A model generated the notes under the pieces. That model did not search any database. It saw only the letters and a program-made list of their open reading frames with translations, and was not told where the DNA came from. A stretch of DNA of 64,000 nt from Ifrita kowaldi (taxonomy: Eukaryota > Chordata > Aves > Passeriformes > Cinclosomatidae): the NCBI GenBank assembly GCA_013398055.1, contig VZRS01002385.1, positions 186,001-250,000 of the forward strand. Direction: 5' to 3'. Within the stretch, counting starts at the first letter, position 1. The number at the start of each line of letters is the position of its first letter. Both the position numbers and the translations under genes were made by a program. Below, piece after piece: positions 1-13,614 of the stretch.

Positions 1-3000
1 CCTTCCTTCCTGAAGACCCTCTGTTCGTCATCTGAAGAGGAAGTCACATACTCGAGAGACTCAGATCATAAGCCTAATCAATTTCTAATGATTTCTAGGA
101 TATACTGTAGTTTTGGTAAGGTTAGTGTTTAAGGAAGATTTAATTGTATTTTGCTGTCTTCAACACATTGCATAGTATTGTAACATTTATGAGAACTATA
201 GGTATAACAATTATTGCTTTTGCTATAGCCCACAGAAATTAGGTTAAGCTGCTGATAGGGAAACGAAAGGGTTAAGCATCAGCATTTATGCTGTCCTAAC
301 TGGATTTATCCTAATTGTATGTACCTCGTGTTGTTCAATAAGCGCTGCTCCATCATTCTTCCCTCACTTTAGACAATACTTCTCTTTCCTATTAGGAAAG
401 AATAGGCCTAACCAGAACTGAAACTCTTATTATATACATGATAGATGTCTGACTTGGCCTACATAACTCATGTCTTGTTTAGTGCTAAAGTAGGGCACAG
501 CTAAAGAGAGAAGAGAATTAGGCAACAAATGGAATAAATGACTGAAAAAAAGTTCCTCTGAAAAATTTCCATGCACTTCTTTGGATTTGGAACCAGACTC
601 TGGAAAAAAAAAACCAAAAACCGAGATGTGGTCATATTTGACAGAACTGACTTCTAAGGTGACAAAAAAGAAAAAAAAAAAAAAGGAAAGAGAACATTTT
701 ATATTGTCCTTTCTTTATGCTAATTTCTGTAGGAGACCTGCATGAGTGAGTTGCTGATTATATCCTCCTAGGACTGCTGTTGAAAAGGACCCTGGAAATG
801 GTCTGAGTGGCTGAAGCTGGCCACCAAACTGCTACAGCCAGCACTGCCAATGATGGTGTATACAAGAAGCTTACTCTGGTAAAATTAAAGAAATTCAAAT
901 CTTTAGTATCCAGTTTGATGTTATTGATTTTTCCTAAATAATGAATGTTTATATATAATAAGTTATGTCATGTGTTTCAAAAAATGAGAGAGCCTGTTCT
1001 GTGAATACATGATGATAGGGCCACTCATAAAAACAACAGAAAAAATTAGCCATTCAAAATTTTAAATTAATAGTTAAAATTAATTCTATCTATCCAATTT
1101 TTATTACATAACAAATCCAGTGTGAATAAAATGTATTCATCACAAACAACAGTACAACTACTATTAGCAAGAATGCAGTTTAAACAAAACCTCAGCTAAA
1201 TCCTTCCTTGTTTCCACTTTGTTATTCAGTCAACAAGATTAAAACAGGAGGTAAGTAGCAGATTTCTGTGTTAGTGGATCAGCTACTCAAATACCTGCTT
1301 ATTTATTTCAGACTTATGAGATCTGATGGAGGGTTATACCTCTTTGACATCTGTCTGTGGAAGTTCAGCTTACATAGACAGTACTGAATGGGCCCTTCTT
1401 TATTATCTACTCTCTTGGTAAATGGAACTTGATGACTGAACAAAAAAGAAAAATGGATGATCAAGATAAAGTAAAATCGTTAAGCACAAGCTAGAAAACA
1501 TACAAAAGTAACACAGGTCAATGCAGTATGCTAAGATATTATTTATCATGTTGTAAAGTTAGTGCTTCTGGATCACATCCAAAGGTCTGAATTGCAAGAC
1601 AGTGCCATTTCTGCTGACCTTTTGAAGCACAGCTTAGTTTTCAGAATTCAGAATACAAGAGTTTAATATCAATACTGAATAACTCTGTTAGAGTGAAGGC
1701 ACAGGTATAGCTGAGTGTTGTTTGTCTCTGAATTGTCATCTATTTCTACAGCCTCTTCAAACCTTAAAAAACAGTGCATTCTTACTTACTGTATCAATTT
1801 CCTCAAGTGACACTTTTGCTGATTCAGAGCACTAACCTTACAGAAAGACAGGTATGCTAATGCATACATCTTTATAGCTTCCTTAAACATTGAAATAAAA
1901 TAAATAGGTAAATAAGTTTGCTTTAACAGAAGGATTTTTATCAGGGCAAACTCACCAACTATTAAGGTTCATCAGATAGTGTGATTTATCTGTCTTGCTC
2001 CCTGAATGACTGCTGCAAAGCAAATAAAAAAATTAAGGAAAATTATCAATGACCTATCAGTTTCATCTTTTCCCTTCTGTCAGCTGATTTTTAATGCTGA
2101 TGAAAATTGGAAAGAATATAAAAGAATCATATTCTTTTTCTGAGAGAGGTAATTTTCCATTGCTACTTGGATCATACACATCTACTTCAGTCTAAGCAAT
2201 GCTTGTCTACAGTCTAGGAGGTTTTATCAGCAGACACAGTGAAGCCAGTCCAGGTCTTCTAATAAGGTATAATCAGAGTAGGTAGAAAAAGATTGTAGCA
2301 AAATATGGCTTTGGGTGCAGGCATAGTTGTAGCTCATAGGAGAGCATGCGATGCAGTATCCTGTGGATTGTCTTTTCTCTTTTTTTTAGACTTGGCATAT
2401 TGTATAGCACAGCACCACAAAATCTGCCAGAGCACTTGGGCAAAATTCCAAGAAATCTGTCTGGTTTTACTCTTTTTAATGCCATTTTTCTTTCTTAACA
2501 TGACTTGCTGCTAGTAATGTGAACGCTATATTCATTATATTGGTGGAACTATCTAATATATATTGAGAGGGTGGGATCTACTTTTCTCTTGCAGAATGAC
2601 AGTATCAGGAAGACAATCAGCATTTTCAGAGGCTATCACCCAACTCTGCAGGTTGTGGTGTGCACCTTTGTAAGACAGAAGACAGGCTAAAAATGCCTTA
2701 TGCATAGGACAGTCATTATTACAGAAAATGTCCCTCATGATATTGTGGCAGGATTGCATTTCATAACATTTGTGAGACCCAGAGGACAGTCTAGCTCCAA
2801 GGCTGATAGTGAGATATTCAATTTGCCTGCTGACTTTGAGCAACCTGAGATATGCCAATATGTTGCTAAGTGGCCACAGTAAGATTTAAAAGTGTGGTTT
2901 GACAGAACATGAAATCATTCAGTGTGAAAAGAAATAATTGCTTTGGAAAATTTCAAGATCTCTGTGTGTCTTAGTACAAAGAAAATACTTTTTTTTTCTA

Positions 3001-3947
3001 AGTAGAATTGTCTAGAAATTATTACTTAAAAAGTGGGCTGTCACAGGAATTGCTCTGACTAGGCTAATGCAAAGACTGGAAGTAAGGACTGTAATTGTAA
3101 CAGACTAACACCAAGAAGTGAAAGCCCAATCAAAGTCGTGCCCAGCACAGAGGTTAGCTGCCAGTAATCCTACCAGTTCAATACTGCAAGGCAGGTTCTG
3201 GGAGAGCATGTGGGGAAGACATGAGTAAAGCTGAAGGACGATGAGTTCATCAGTCATGACTGGGCAGCTGGGAGCCCAAACAGGACCCCAGGACTGCGGC
3301 TGCTGCTCTTATGCTTCTGGTGCAAAGGCAGCGCCCAGAGTGACACAGCAGCAGTGGAACCAGCATGGGCACCCATCAGTTGTTTAGGCTTAAAGGCTAG
3401 CCTTTATTTCCTGCACAGTTTGGTCAGGTAATCAAGATGTAGGAGACTGGCTTCTGCCAGAATGCTGTCTGACATTCAATGGTCCATGCAGAGCATAATT
3501 GTGACTGACAACAACTTTATTCATAGAAGTTCTTATTATTTTCTGCCAGAGTGAGATTATAGGTATACTTCTAGGAAGACTGAAAGCCTGACAATGGGAT
3601 TTACATTACATGGACAGAAGTAATTCTTTTTCTGTATCGTCAAGTGGCTGCTGTGCTGCAAGCCTGCTGATATTTTGATCAATAGTGCACTCTTGACACG
3701 TAAGTCTTTTGCAATGAAAGATGCAAGATCTCTTTGAGTGCTAAAGATCAGTCTTTCCTACTCAGTTTTACATGTAACATAACATTACTTAGCAAACATC
3801 TCTGCAAAATATGTCTCATTTTTTGACTGCTATCAAGCACCAGGTTATCATGAAAATAAATGTCCAGGTTCCAACAAAAAAGTACAGGCAGCTATCATTT
3901 TGAGAAGAAGGTGGAGAAAGGATTTTGGAGAAAATAAGCTGTCTATA

Positions 3948-3965
3948 TTCATGAAGCTTCATGAA
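3948..3965. promoter_or_regulatory. Perfect 18-bp palindrome matching a four-unit heat shock element
   Basis: TTCATGAAGCTTCATGAA is its own reverse complement and reads TTCnnGAAnnTTCnnGAA, four alternating nGAAn units at exact 5-bp spacing, the consensus HSF binding array. No gene or promoter is recognised nearby, so function is only suggested by the motif. Confidence 0.45.
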
Positions 3966-6788
3966 GCAGCCACTTTTTGTTGACATCCACTCAAATTCCT
4001 TTTCTTACTGTATCCAGACACATTTCCAAGCATTTAGCTCTTGCTCTCAACATCATTTGCATTAACAGCTTTAACATTTTCTCCTACAGGCACCATTTTA
4101 AGGACCTCTCTCAATTCAGATCAGATTGCTGCCCATTATTGCTATCAGGAAAGCATCAGGTTTCCAGTTTAACATGTTAGTGACGAATACCCAAAAAAAG
4201 CATACCTGAATAGGAATATTCAGGCTTATGTTTATGCTCTGTTATCCTGGTAAATATGGTGCATTTAATTTCTCTTTAGCTGGCTTGGACCTTGTCCTCC
4301 TGTACCTCTGGGCTTCCCACCCTCCCATTCCAACAAAAACATCCACACTATTGCTGATACAATATGTATATACAGTATCAGTGTTTAAAAGAGCTAGAAG
4401 ATTTTTCCCTCAGCACGTAATAGCATAAATGTAGGTAGGCAACATTTTCAGAAAAATGTACTGGGATTTGACAGCCAGGCACTCCGTCGTGCTTTGCTCC
4501 ATGAAGAAGAATTAAAACATTGTAAAGTTTCTTTTGCTGGAAGAGCTGTATTGTTGGCTTGCTTTGGGAGAACTGTTTAAACTGTGATATCATTCTCTGT
4601 CAGCTTAGGCACTGCATAAATGCAAATATACTAACAGAGCTCTTTTTTTTTTTTTTTTGTGAAACAGGTTTACATTCACTGGTAAATGAATGAGAATTAT
4701 GTAGAGAACTTTATGCATACAGACAGATTGTGATAAAAGAAGCCAAGTGCCATTGATAAATCTTTGTAGTAGTGATCAGACCAATGGTAAACACTAGGAA
4801 ATATCATTTGGATTCCATAGTCTTTAATTCTGCTGAGGTTTTGGTCAAGTGCGCCAACCATGATGAGTAAATACTTGGTTTTGCTTTGTTTTAGTCATAG
4901 ACAAGCTGCAAGATTACACATTTAAAATAATTCACTCCAAAAATGTAACATAACTATGACATATACTCTTACTGAGCAAAGACAGGTCCAGAAAAACTCC
5001 ACATGTAGTAACAATAAATTAATTATTTTTAAAAATGACTGATAATCTACTTACCTATTTATACTTTGTTTCTCTACTTGTTGATATCCCCTTCTGCTAC
5101 ATTTGCCATTATCAACACTAAGGAAAGTAATGGTAAAGCTGTTCTAACCTGTATGTAAATGTATAGCTTTCTAATTGTCAATAGTTATTACCTATTAAAG
5201 CATATGTTCTTTTACCCTATTTTTGCTAGCAATTCAAGTTTTTTTAAGATAGATTATCTAATTTCATTCAGTTTCATGAAGTTATATACCTTTTGGATAG
5301 TTGGACAGATGATTTATAAACTGCATGAGTAAAACAATCCTGAGTGATCAGAACAATTCTGCTGTCCAACAAGTCACTCAGCTTCCTTCAAATTATTGTG
5401 GATGCTTTCCAATATATTGTATTTCTTTCAAAGAAATGATACAACTCCAGAAAAGATAATGCTATGTTTATCCGTTATGACAGTTTGAGTTCAAAATTCA
5501 CATTGCTTTCCTCTTTGGTCCTGGAGAAGTTGTCCCAAAAGCTGTGCAGAGGCAGGATACATTCAAAGAATTATTGGTAGCTTTTCACTAGACACAGAAA
5601 TTCAGGGCCTGGTAATGAATTTCAGTGTTGCATGTTTGATTCTTACACACAATCCAGACACACGCAAAATTCATATTACTGCATCCCTGGATTAAAAAGT
5701 AAATAGTAAATGCACTTTTATTTGCCACTTAAACAAAAGAGGTTGTTTCAACACTCATCTTAAGCCACTACAATTCTATGGTCTCTCGCTTCTGCCAGCA
5801 CATTTCTGCAACCAAAGAGACAGCTGGAGTCAGGAACTCAGCTGGCTCACAACAAATTAGTTTTTGTTTCCTTAGGTATCAGCTTCGTTGGTTGCCTGGT
5901 TGGACTGCGCATGCAACATCATGACCTCAAATGCTGCAGCGTGAGGCAGGTGATGTGAATTCAGGAGTCATGCAAATATAAGACTGGCTCTGTTAACATT
6001 TGTGACAGATAAGGTGAACTTAAACTGTACCATTAAAGGCCTGAATTGCCTGAGCTGTGACTCAGTAAACCCCAATTATCATTCTTTTGAAATTATGTGA
6101 AGGTGGAAGAGCTAACCCTTGAATATCATTAACATACTGGTTAGTGTTAGCAGCAGTAGAAACAAAACACACAACAAGAAAGAAGGCTGTCTTAAAATAA
6201 AGGGAAGGAGAATTATTCTGTTGAGAAACATATTATCTAGTCAGAAATTTGCTGCCTCAGCTGAACAGTGAAATCAGTTCTGGAATAAAGCTATCCTTCC
6301 TCATCTAAGAAACTGTTTTGAGGCAGTACCCCTAACAAACCATTTGTGATGAAAATAAAAAGAGATGTTCTTCCTTCTAGGTCTGGTTTGAAGTTCAGAC
6401 TCACTAGTCTCCATTATCCTAAATTTAAAAAATATTCAGCAACTGCACAACTGCCCTCTTTCTTCCACAGAAGATTACTGCTATATTATTAAGTAAATGA
6501 TAGTAACAGATCATTTATGGTTTCTTAAAACATAAACTAAAGTAACTTGATTTAGTAACTTCAGAGCAGTTTTCAAGTGTTTATCTTCTAGATTAGTGGG
6601 TGTGTAACTGAAGTAACAGTTTAAATCTGCTGTATATCTTAGCAAGAATTTTGATTTAATTTCAAAGTTAAATTCTAGAATTTTCACTAATTCTATTACT
6701 ACAAAATACATTAATAAGTGAATAGTCTGCTGTGTAATTTGCATCATATAAAAGCTGCTAAAAACAGAAATAGTAGATTAATTATTTG

Positions 6789-6806
6789 TATTATTATTAT
6801 TATTAC
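6789..6806. repeat. (TAT)n microsatellite
   Basis: Short run of TAT/ATT units ending TATTAC, in intergenic AT-rich sequence. Confidence 0.8.
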
Positions 6807-9800
6807 TATCTAGAAAATTACCACATATTTTCACCAAGTTATGTGTTCAGTTTCTTAACATCAAAGAACATCATCAATGACAAAGAGATGGGAGTTTTAA
6901 TTTATAGGACATCAATAAGCTACACATCAAATATAAAGCAACAGCCACAGTTCATAATATGCACAATTTTGCTGAAACTGGAAGCAGAAAAATACTCTAT
7001 AGAACACCATAATTCAGTCTCTGTGTTTTTGCTCTACAGTTCAAATGTGTAAGTGTGAATATTATCTTAATCTGCAATTCTATTACAAACCTCCAATACC
7101 TTCCAAAGTATTCTCATTCAAACTTGCAAGTAGTGCAGAAGTTGTTGAAGGTACATTCTCTCATTATTGGTATATAATTAAATTATTTCTCATCCACTTG
7201 ATATGCATCAAAATAAAGCTTCACCTGAAGGGCAGGAAGGGTTTTAGAGGTTTCCTGAAAGTAGAGCAGGCATGAACCAGTAGAAACACTGCATCACCCA
7301 GAATTTTTTAGCACCTGTCTGATCTGAAGTCTCATTTGCCAGTACACTGAGCAGGGCCTTCAAGACTTCTACCACAAAATCCATGCTCTTGTATGAGCAT
7401 CGTGTCATTAAAGCACTCGACAAGATCCTCATAAAAAAGTCTTATTTTCTTCATTACAAAGTTCTGAGCCCATGCTTGATCATTTTAAATCTCTGTCATT
7501 CAGTTGTTCCACTTTTCTCTGAGGTCCCAGCCTATCTGATCTCTATACTCATTGTCACCTGCTCCTTTTCAGTTGTTGCACTGCTTTAAGGATGAGGTTT
7601 TCATGTCCATTTTCTCTGTCTCTTAAGGTTTCAAAGTTTCTGCTGGTGGCTTCCAGCAACCAAATAAAGCAAGCTATGAAAAACAAAATCAACAGAGAAA
7701 CCTCAAAACTGACTTCCTTTCTGAAAGGGAGACTGTGTTCTTAGTAATTATGAAGTTGAAGATTCATATCTTCAGCATGCGACTTCAGTGAAGAGACTTG
7801 AATGGCTTCCTCCTGTGATGACAACAATGAGCTGGCAAATTATACCCATTTCTTATAAATGCAAGAAAAAAACGATACAATATGAATTTCTGTGTGCAGA
7901 TCAGACATCTGTATTACTTGTTACCACTGCATGGAATGCCAACAGCTTTGTACCTTGCTGTCACTGGCAAGGTGGTCAAAGAGGAAACGTGGTCAAAGAG
8001 GAGTCATGGTCATGTTGACAAGTATATGATAGCTTGCAATGAAGTTTGCATGCTGTGAAGAAAAAAGCTGTAGAAGTCAATCCTCTTCCCATCACCTCCA
8101 GCAGAGAGGAGAATGGGAGATAATTTCCTCCCCTCAATTGACATATTTTTCCTCACAGTAGAAAGAAAGAGATGAAAGGGCTAAGGAGCCAGTAAATCGC
8201 TGGCTGAAGAAAGGCAACATCACTAAAAGAAAAGTGAACATACAATGTCAGGATGTTATCACAATTACTTAGTGATTCTTGCTTAATGACGTTTCATAAT
8301 AATCTGAGGACCACTTGAGTTGAGGGCAGTTGCAGCACTTGATAGCACACATTCCTATAAGTACTTGTTTCCAATATTCTCTGCTGTGGTGGTGAAGGAC
8401 ACTACATTTACTAAATCTTTACATGACAGAGGACAATATTTTCTCAAAAATCTCAGCACTGTTCCTTATTTAATGAGGAAAAATAAAGCTCAGTAATAAG
8501 AACACTAATGCGTGCTGTCTCTTCTATAACTTTCAAAACCACTAGCAAATATCAATCACATGTTACAGAAAAACAATGATAAATTAGTTGTGGTCCTGCA
8601 GAATTAATAAAAATGGGTAATCAGATAGAAGACAGACATCTGATTCATGCCCTTCTGCTGGAGAATTTTCACAGTTAGCTTAACATTATTAGTTAACTTA
8701 CTTAAATGTATCTTTTCCCAAGGGAAAAATAGGCTAATAAATGCCACCACAGTGAAAGATGGTGCCTGTCTTTTATTAAATTACTTGAAATCAAAGAAGG
8801 ATCAAAATGATAGGAAACTATGCCTTACTTGTTCTGCTGTCAACAGAACAGCTGCTCTTTCTCCTCCTACATTTCCTTTTTGGCTTTCAAACAAAACCTC
8901 TAAAGCGCTGTAACTGTGGGACACCATGTGACAAAATTCCCTCTTCGTGCATCTCCCACAGGAATTGTGGGGCCATCTTCACCAGATCTGCATAGATAAT
9001 GCTGGAATCTTTCTTTTTTTTTTTCTTTCTAAATTGTGACGTGAAACAGTGGAGTAATGCAACCAAGTGTTATGCCTCCCTACACTGTAGGTCATGTACT
9101 GCAAGGGTCATACAAGCTTGTTGCAACATGCTCCAGATTGTAAAGAAGTTGTTGGTTTGGGGGTTTTGTTTCTTCTTAAGGTAACACCTCAGCATCCTCC
9201 AGAGTCCTTGCACAGGGGCACTGCTGCCCATGAGCCCTTAGCTGGCCATCTATCTCCCTACTGCCAAAGTTGGATATATGACAAATCAGTTTAAACTCAA
9301 AAACGGGCTGATGGGAGGAAGTTGCAAGGTATTTGACACAATAACGGACATTCTTTCTGTTTTATAACATATTACAGTATCCTCATCTTGATAACGTTTT
9401 TTATTTTTCTATATTATTGTTCACTGCTTTGTAGTGCACACACAAATGCACACATTTACTGCGAAAGTTTCTGCTGAAATCTCAACCAGCTAAGCAGCAC
9501 TAAGGCTGCCAATACCTCCTTCAACCCCAAACAGCCCAGAGCAGCAGCCACAGCGTGTAGAAACCTCTTCTTCTATAGGGGGTGCTTGGGGAAGGTGGAG
9601 ATACGCTGTTTATCACTTTGCTTAGTGAACATTGTTAGTGGTTTAGTTAGAATTAATCTTTAGCGCATTTGTGAGATACATGTGATGGCATCATAAAAGC
9701 TAGACATTTTAAGTATTTTTAGGGTAATTTAGGAATACAAGAAGGATTAGATTGGTCAGAAGAAATATAGCTACTAGAATCTGCCATGATGTTTAGGGAT

Positions 9801-12494
9801 TTTTGTCCATTTTTGTTTGTCTTTTCCTTCTAATAAAATAATTTCTTTGTAGTTGGGCTGCCTATAGAAATTTTTTTTTGGTTGTCTTGTACAGACCTCA
9901 CATATTAATGACAATTTTTCACAACCATTTTGCCTAAAGTCAACTGTATGGACAAAGAGAAAAAGGGATTTCACAAAAGGTGAAGTTGATTTGTAATATT
10001 CTTTACACAATGTAATTTTCGGTTGAATTGGAAAGAGATTCAAGGAAAAAATAAGAACCAGAATATCATCTGAAAATACACCACACTTTTTTTCCTGCAA
10101 TTTGAAGCTTTATTTTCAATAGGCAGGAAGCAACAATAGACACATGCAAATTTTGTTCCATATTGTCAACATTATTCCAGGAAATGTATGTTTGTATATA
10201 TGCTGTGATTTAATTAGTTTGTATACCAAAATGTTAGGAACATCTACCATTTTCTTAGGGTTGTTTGCATTTGAAGTTACAGTGAATTATTTCTTCAAAT
10301 AAATATCTAGGACTTCTGTAGAAATGAGCAGTTATTTTCTATTAAGGTGGGTCATGAAATAGCACATTCCCATATACTCACATACACTCCAAGGCATCAC
10401 TTCAAAACATGGTACAATATTCACCGCCAAATGTAGTCCTGGACCATCCTGGCTGCTTGGGCCATTGCTGCACAATGTGAGAGAGAGTTGTGGATATATT
10501 TGGCTTCTTTCTTAGAACACACAGTTTCAAACTTGTGAATTCAAAAGATGCATGAGAGCAGTAATGATGTTCCATAATAATTAGGGGTTTTTTTAACCCA
10601 AGTTAAATGCTGAAAAAGAGCAAAATATGTCTCTAACACATTTAACCTTTAATGTAGGTGACTGATATTTGATCAATTTTTTGTGCCTTAGAGGCTAAGT
10701 CAGATGATCAAGATTGTATTTTAAACAAACATGTCACAGCAAAACATAAGCTAAGTTTGGTTAACACTTATTTCTGTTACTAGACTCACAATGACAAAAT
10801 AGCACTTCTGAAGTAGATACCACTAATTTTACACTTGCAACTGGCTTTTTTAAAAAGTATTATGTTTGCTGCCCTAATGAGCATTTTTGTTGCTCTTTTC
10901 AATATTCATCAATATTAGTTAATTAGAAAACTAAACTGATATTTCTATCTAACTTCATATGACATACATGAGACATTGCTATTTGCTTTGATGTTGCTAA
11001 TGCAGAACTTTATCCCCACCCATTTGTTGTTGCTTTATTGTCCTTAGACTATATCTGCACTTAAATATTTGCAGTTCCCAGAATAGTTTCCCAGTTGTGG
11101 ATGATTCTGAGAATAATCAGGATAACGCTATATTCTCTATCTTTAATGAAATACTTCCCTCCTGTCATGCTTTCTAGAGATGGGACTTAGTACTTTTGGG
11201 ATACTTAGAGATGCAGAAAACTGACTACATCTGTTTTTGTGGGTGCAACTCTAGTATTATGTAATAGCACCGATGACAGTATTTCCTAAGAACTGAATGA
11301 CTATGAAAGAGCCCCCCACAAAACATTCAGAATTTCTTTCCTTAGCTCAGCCTATGCTTTACTCTTAGAGCCAGTGCTGCACTGTTTACAGTAGCTTCTT
11401 CGTGCTTCACCTATGCTCTGTGCTGAAACAGCTTTTATTTTGAGAATAAAATACATTCATAGCAGATACACTGTTCATTTTCTTTCTTGTGTATTTATTC
11501 TCTTTTTTTTTAGGGAATGGCCACATAGTTAAAGACAAAAGTGAGTGTACAAATAGAAACCACATATCCAGTAGTATTCAGCAAACAAAGAAAGCATTCT
11601 TTCGCTTTGTAAAAATACATTGAAACATTGCATAATGATGAGATTTATCGTGAATGAACAGCCTTGTCCAATAAAAATTTTTTTGCTGTTTGGTATTTAA
11701 CATTTTGATTTGAGCATTCCTTGTTATAGAATGGCATACTATTAGTCTGTAATAACTTCAGGAAGCCTTCATAACACACATTCAGCCAGACTTAACAACA
11801 TGTGGCTTGTCACATCTTACTTCTAAGATCTTTGAAGGTAACTTCTTGATTTTTCTCATGCCATGCTCAGTTAATTAACACATGTTGAGGAGCTCTCTGT
11901 GCCTTGGAATCCAGGTATTTTGACTCATCTCAGATTTAGGCAGGACAATTCAGTTCAAAGTTTTCCAATTGAAAAGGGCTTTTCTACAGCTGGTGGGCAA
12001 GCTGGCCATCCATTAGGAAAAATTAATTCAGTGCTCAAGGAAAAAATCCTTTACACAGGTTAAGACATATGGCTCATGAAAAAGCTTGGGAAAGGTGTCA
12101 GCAGTTGGTGAGGGGGATCATGCAGTTCTGAATGGACTGGTAAGTATGGTCAGCACTGGTTGTAGAAAAACAAAGGTCTTCCATGGGTTTGAAAGAGATT
12201 TGTGAATCTTCACAGACATGCATTCTGCACTGTTTTATTCTAGGCTTTTGCAGTTTAGTGCAACCTATAATAGATTAATATAATGATTGAGAGACTTTCA
12301 GGATAACAGAGGTAATTGATTGTCAACTTCTGTGTTAACTTTCTGCAGACATGCAGTTTCAACATTATGATTTTGAAAGAGAAGCACTTTTCTCTTTCTA
12401 AATGGTGTATGGTTAAACAAAGACATAAACTAAACATATATTTAAAACAATGCACTCTAAATGCAGCTGGATGCAACTTCTGTATGCAAGAGAA

Positions 12495-12518
12495 TATACA
12501 TATATATATATATATATA
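12495..12518. repeat. (TA)n microsatellite
   Basis: Alternating TA run of about 20 bp, followed by a further imperfect TACATATATACGTATGTA stretch to 12538 that is partly palindromic around TACGTA. Confidence 0.85.
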
Positions 12519-13204
12519 GGTACATATATACGTATGTACAATTACCTCATAAAAATCAAATCTCTGCAGCAGTTCAGCTCTAAAAATGTAGGAGGCTTTG
12601 CTAATTGCCTGATACTCCACTGTTATATAGTGTTTCAAGATCAATACGTATCAGAATGTTTCAAAATCTACACTAGGTCAATGCAGTCTAATTCTTAAGC
12701 CATGAGCATTTAACATTAAGTTATATACAAAAAACAAGCAAATAAATTCAATGTAGGTGAAAGGAATGTCTTATTTTCTTTCACTAGTTCCTAATATTTT
12801 AGAGAAGAATGACTTGACTGCTTTGAAAGTGGATTGATTTTTGCAGTCTGGAGCCTTACACCTTCAATAAATGCAAAGACTGGCAAGCACTGCAGCATGA
12901 TACTAATAGTAGGCAATGAGGCACTGCTAAACCATTTCCTGGTTGATTTTTCATTTGTATTCAAATAAAAGTGATTGATCTGACATTGAGGAAACATCAA
13001 AATTAAGTGCTTTTAATATTACATCTTTGTCAAATGTAGGTTATTGCATCCAGAACTTGAAAAGCTACTGAAGTAGAAAACAAAAAAGGAGTGTATGCTC
13101 AGACAAGCTAAATTTCTTAAGAAAATGAAACTAAGAACTGTCCCTCCCTTTGTCCATTTGTATCAATCTGATTCCTAAGAATATGCATGCTTAGCACTGG
13201 TGAA

Positions 13205-13590
13205 AAAAGCAAAGTAGTCCAGGAAGGATCCAACACAAGGGCAAAGGAACTGATGAAGGGCCTGGAGCACAAGTCTGATGAGGAGCAGCTGAGGCAGCTG
13301 GGGGTGTTCAGCCTGGAGAAAAGGAGGCTCAGAGAGGACCTTATCTCTCTTTACAACTCCCTGAGAGGAGGTTGTGGCCAGGTGGCGGCCAGTCTCTTCT
13401 CCCTGGCAAGTGACAGGATAAGAAAAAACAGCCTCAGTTGTGCCAGAGGAGGTTCAGATCAGATATGAAGGATAATTTCTTCCCTGGAAGGACAGTCAGG
13501 TATCAGAACAGGCTGCCCAGGGAAGTGGTGGAATTGCCTACCTGGAAGAGTTCAAAAGGCCTGTGGATGTGGCATTTGCTCTCTTAGCCC
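13205..13590 (+). mobile_element. CR1 LINE fragment, ORF2 C-terminal / 3' region, + strand
   Basis: Matches the avian CR1 3' region: a broken frame with KGLEHKSDEEQLRQLGVFSL then EKRRLREDLISLYNSLRGG, and downstream the AGGCTGCCCAGGGAAGTGGTGG stretch. It is 5'-truncated, as CR1s usually are, but also stops near GTGGATGTGGCATTTG before the expected 3' UTR and octamer tail. It abuts an oppositely oriented CR1. Confidence 0.9.
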
Positions 13591-13614
13591 CCTGATAATG
13601 AATGTCCCTCTGTG

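Larger units (their letters stand above)
1..13190. other. Intergenic sequence upstream of MAN2A1, no gene recognised
   Basis: AT-rich, with stops in all frames and no open stretch over about 130 codons. I found no exon-like run with splice sites and a recognisable protein family. It holds scattered A/T homopolymers (A-rich 664-684, T-run about 4642-4659), a TAT microsatellite and a TA microsatellite, and the 18-bp palindrome described separately. Human synteny would place PJA2 upstream, but no part of it is seen here. Confidence 0.6.

Noticed and set aside
9774..10100. 108-codon - strand open frame upstream
   Set aside because: AT-rich, no recognisable domain, no splice or promoter context; the length is expected by chance over 13 kb.
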